A program made the translations under genes and the position numbers. A model generated the notes under the pieces. That model was not told the DNA's origin. It was given only the letters and a program-made list of their open reading frames with translations, and ran no database searches. A stretch of DNA of 6,265 bases, from NCBI GenBank assembly GCA_002383665.1, contig DFZI01000041.1, positions 1 to 6,265 of the forward strand. Direction: 5' to 3'. Of this stretch, positions 4,127-6,265 are shown in pieces (within the stretch, counting starts at the first letter, position 1; each line of letters opens with the position of its first letter). The DNA is from Dehalococcoidia bacterium UBA4060. Lineage in GTDB: Bacteria; Chloroflexota; Dehalococcoidia; GIF9; UBA5629.

Positions 4127-5379
4127 TGGCTTATCAGGCGGCAGTGCCATTTATCAAAAAACAAGTCATTCTCCGTGCCGAAATAGAGCGCACCTGCCTC
4201 GTAAGAAACTGATCCTTTATCCCTGTAATTGTTCAGCAGCCTGTGGCACCTTTCCACGGCATCAGCCGACATGGCTCTGCTGCCGCAGCACACGTTATAC
4301 CAGATATTATACTGGCGCCAGCCGGAGGCCAGCCCGCGACAACCGAACCTGTCGGTAAGGTCAAGACACAGATAGATATCCAGGTTATCGATGCCGGCCG
4401 GGGGCTGGTTCATCTTCATATAGAGCACGCCCAGGTTGTAGTAAGCCAGAGGGAACGCCGGGTAAAGCCCGGTCAATATGCCCAGGTCGGAGACGGCCTC
4501 ATTGAACTGGCCCACGCGGCCCAGGGAAACAGCCCTATCGTTGAAGGCAACGGCAGCCTCATCCTTATCCAGCCCGACAGCACGTGAGAACTGCTCAATG
4601 GCATCATAATAGTCCGTGTTCAGGTAATAGCAGCGGCCGAGCTCAATCAGGGCTGCGACAGAAGAGGGATCGGCCTCTGACGCCAGCTTTAAATCATCTA
4701 TGGCCTGCCTGAACTCACCCATCTGCTTGAAGGCCAGGCCGCGGTAATAGTAAGCTCCCTTCAGCGTGCTGTCCAGCGCTATGGCCTGCGACAGGTCCTT
4801 CGTAGCCTTGCCGTATTCGCCTGTGGCAAGATAAGCATAGCCGCGTTCGAGATAAGCACCGGCAGATTGAGGATCACGGTCGAGGCAGGAAGAGGCATCC
4901 CCGATAGCCATCGAGTATAATCCGAGCAGGTTACTGACACGCGCCCTGGCAAGGTAGGCCTCCGGCTCTGCATATCCCCCCTCAATGGCAGCTCCCAGCG
5001 CCTGCAGGGCATCTTCATTACGCCCGTTCTCCATGCAGTCCAGTCCGTAACGGTAACGTGCGTAGGCAACATCAAAACCAGCCTTGACCTGCGGATCTAA
5101 GGAGAGCGCTTTATCGAAATTGTACACGGCGCTCGGGTAATCCCTCTGCTCAAACGAGGCTGAGGCCTTCCCTGCATAGGCTGCGGCGATCTTTTTCTCC
5201 AGCTTTAATCCCGGGTCGAGCTGCATGGCCAGGCTATAGCTGACCACGGCATCATCCCACTCCTGCCTGCCGAGCTGGATATCACCTTCCTGCATCCTTT
5301 GCTGTGCAGGGCTTAGGCAGGCTACCAGCACCAGCGTGACGAACACGCTGGCAATAGCCCCCAACCTGCAATAATTCAA
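4123..5379 (-). CDS. TPR-repeat lipoprotein with a Cys-rich C-terminus
   Basis: The start is a TTG (5377-5379), chosen because GGAGG lies 7 nt upstream and the reading gives a complete lipoprotein signal peptide: a short R5-containing head, a hydrophobic core (7-20) and lipobox LVAC with C21 to be lipidated. The mature protein would be anchored outside the membrane. About eight or nine tetratricopeptide repeats follow (roughly 31-342), with recurring A-x-Y-x-x-x-G-x-x-Y and AI-x-x-L/F-x-x-A-x-x-x-DP patterns, for example at 174-205 and 208-239. TPR arrays bind other proteins. The last 75 residues are not TPR-like and hold five Cys (347, 364, 365, 378, 412), with C338 just before. The gene lies 17 bp after ispH and is probably co-transcribed with it. 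No enzyme domain is seen, so the exact role is unknown. Confidence 0.88.
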   Translation of the reverse strand: MNYCRLGAIASVFVTLVLVACLSPAQQRMQEGDIQLGRQEWDDAVVSYSLAMQLDPGLKLEKKIAAAYAGKASASFEQRDYPSAVYNFDKALSLDPQVKAGFDVAYARYRYGLDCMENGRNEDALQALGAAIEGGYAEPEAYLARARVSNLLGLYSMAIGDASSCLDRDPQSAGAYLERGYAYLATGEYGKATKDLSQAIALDSTLKGAYYYRGLAFKQMGEFRQAIDDLKLASEADPSSVAALIELGRCYYLNTDYYDAIEQFSRAVGLDKDEAAVAFNDRAVSLGRVGQFNEAVSDLGILTGLYPAFPLAYYNLGVLYMKMNQPPAGIDNLDIYLCLDLTDRFGCRGLASGWRQYNIWYNVCCGSRAMSADAVERCHRLLNNYRDKGSVSYEAGALYFGTENDLFFDKWHCRLISH

Positions 5380-5386
5380 CTTATTT

Positions 5387-5391
5387 CCTCC
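5387..5391 (-). promoter_or_regulatory. Ribosome binding site that fixes a TTG start
   Basis: On the minus strand GGAGG is followed by 7 nt (AAATAAG) and then TTG. The only nearby ATG, which directly precedes the GAGG, opens a frame that stops after five codons, so TTG is the credible start of the lipoprotein. Confidence 0.75.
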
Positions 5392-5396
5392 ATAGC

Positions 5397-6245
5397 TTAT
5401 CCGCCGGCGATGGACCTGATCCTGTCGATAACCTGGCTGATCGCCTCGTCGGGTGTGGAGGCACCGGCCGTAATGCCCACAGTTTGTTTACCCCGCAGCC
5501 AGTTTGTATTTATTTCGTCGGCATTCTCGATATGGTGTGTCTCTACCACGGTTGAGCATACTTCGGCCAGCCGCCGCGTGTTGGCGCTATTGTGACCACC
5601 CACTACGATCACAAGATCGCTTGCGGCAGCTACCTCACCCGCAGCGGATTGCCTCTTCTGCGTCTCCCGGCAGAGGGTATTAACTATGCGCAACTCACGG
5701 GTCTGAGGGAGCAAACGTTGTACCAGACGACTGACAAAAGCGGTGAAGTCGTCCTGCGTCTGTGTCGTCTGTCCCATGATACCTATGCGTTTGGGCAACC
5801 CATCCAGCCTAACCGAGTCAGCATCCTGTGAGGCAAGCGAGTTTTCACCCGCCCAGCCTAACAAGCCCCTGACCTCCGGATGCAGGGCTTCGCCGAAGAT
5901 GATGACACCGAAGCCGGCTGCAGCCAGCCGCCGGGCCACCTTCTGGGCGCTCCTGACAATAGGGCAGGTGGTATCGATCACGTTATCGCTTATCTGGCAT
6001 ATCCTTTCCAGCACTGCCGGCGAGACGCCGTGGGAGGAAATGGCAACCGTGCCTCCTTTGATCTCATCGACGCTGTCCACAACCTCCATTCCCAGCCCCA
6101 TCAGTCGTGCCACAACCGTCTTATTATGCACGATCGGCCCCAGGGTAACGATCTTCCTTCCCTTCTGTGCCTCTCGCTCTATGATGCTGACAGCGCGCCG
6201 CACGCCGAAACAGAAACCGAGCTCACGTGCCTTCTGAATGTTCAT
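5397..6245 (-). CDS. ispH: 4-hydroxy-3-methylbut-2-enyl diphosphate reductase (IspH/LytB)
   Basis: IspH is the last enzyme of the MEP isoprenoid pathway. Its iron-sulfur cluster reduces HMBPP to isopentenyl and dimethylallyl diphosphate in the cytoplasm. The 282 residues carry all cluster ligands: C12 (GFCFGV), C94 (DTTCP) and C192 (NTLCRETQKRQ). Substrate residues are also present: H40 (IVHNK), H72 (SSHG), H122 and catalytic E124 (LHPEV), T160/T161 (GQTTQTQ), S220 and N222 (GGHNSANT), and S263 (GASTP). The second Ser of the common NSSN motif is Ala here. The start is secure because C12 matches the E. coli position. There is no Shine-Dalgarno; a TATAAT lies 6 nt before the ATG, which suggests a leaderless message. 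It is single-domain, without the S1-domain fusion of some lineages, and leads the pair with the TPR lipoprotein. Confidence 0.97.
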   Translation of the reverse strand: MNIQKARELGFCFGVRRAVSIIEREAQKGRKIVTLGPIVHNKTVVARLMGLGMEVVDSVDEIKGGTVAISSHGVSPAVLERICQISDNVIDTTCPIVRSAQKVARRLAAAGFGVIIFGEALHPEVRGLLGWAGENSLASQDADSVRLDGLPKRIGIMGQTTQTQDDFTAFVSRLVQRLLPQTRELRIVNTLCRETQKRQSAAGEVAAASDLVIVVGGHNSANTRRLAEVCSTVVETHHIENADEINTNWLRGKQTVGITAGASTPDEAISQVIDRIRSIAGG

Positions 6246-6251
6246 AAACTT

Positions 6252-6257
6252 ATTATA
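6252..6257 (-). promoter_or_regulatory. Probable -10 box of ispH, leaderless geometry
   Basis: On the minus strand TATAAT ends 6 nt (AAGTTT) before the ispH ATG, so transcription should begin at about the A of the ATG. No ribosome binding site is present in the visible upstream bases. The -35 would lie beyond the right edge and cannot be judged. Confidence 0.6.
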
Positions 6258-6265
6258 AAAGAACC

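Noticed and set aside
4125..4157. Possible terminator ATGGC...GCCAT after the HIT gene
   Set aside because: The stem is only 5 bp with a 15-nt loop, and it is followed by an A-run, not a T-run, on the plus strand.
4243..4587. 114-codon plus-strand frame inside the TPR gene
   Set aside because: Antisense shadow of the TPR array; no start signal or domain.
1..6265. Mobile element, CRISPR array, defence island or toxin-antitoxin pair
   Set aside because: No transposase, regular repeats, terminal inverted repeats or paired small genes were seen on either strand. The gene content is housekeeping and regulatory.

Overview
The window (about 55% G+C by eye) looks like a bacterial chromosome segment of compact, ordinary genes. 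The mix is a methylenetetrahydrofolate reductase, a CaiB/BaiF-type acyl-CoA enzyme, an MEP-pathway IspH, a stand-alone Lrp/AsnC ligand-binding protein and a small HisKA_3/LuxR two-component pair. It is compatible with an uncultured anaerobe, perhaps of the Chloroflexota/Dehalococcoidia. That placement is inference from gene content, not from a marker gene. No mobile element, CRISPR array, tRNA or rRNA was seen.

Layout. Bases 1-1156 (minus strand) hold a two-component system: a soluble histidine kinase followed after 3 nt by a NarL/LuxR-type response regulator that runs off the left edge. A 101-bp divergent region (1157-1257) carries two back-to-back sigma70-like promoters. metF (1258-2136, plus) follows. 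A 155-bp gap (2137-2291) holds two short palindromes, a hairpin and a TATAAT box. Next comes a plus-strand cluster: an alpha-methylacyl-CoA racemase/CoA-transferase-like gene split by an in-frame TAG (2292-3359, tail to 3509), a stand-alone RAM-domain protein (3535-3774) and a HIT-family nucleotide hydrolase (3785-4126). This cluster meets tail to tail, with a 4-bp overlap, a minus-strand pair: ispH (5397-6245) followed by a TPR lipoprotein (4123-5379).

How the genes may work together. The kinase and regulator form a signalling pair, probably cytoplasmic. MetF feeds one-carbon units as methyl-tetrahydrofolate. The acyl-CoA enzyme, RAM protein and HIT protein are close enough to be co-transcribed but do not form an obvious pathway. 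IspH makes the last step of isoprenoid precursors; the lipoprotein behind it is likely a scaffold in the envelope.

Main points of interest. (1) A single amber codon interrupts the acyl-CoA gene where the family usually has Gln, with 49 well-conserved codons after it. (2) Two genes (the kinase and ispH) have a -10 box exactly 6 nt before ATG and no Shine-Dalgarno, the signature of leaderless mRNAs, while other genes here have clear ribosome binding sites. (3) The kinase start is best moved 30 codons downstream on that basis. I did not find a clear case for a previously undescribed multi-gene system.
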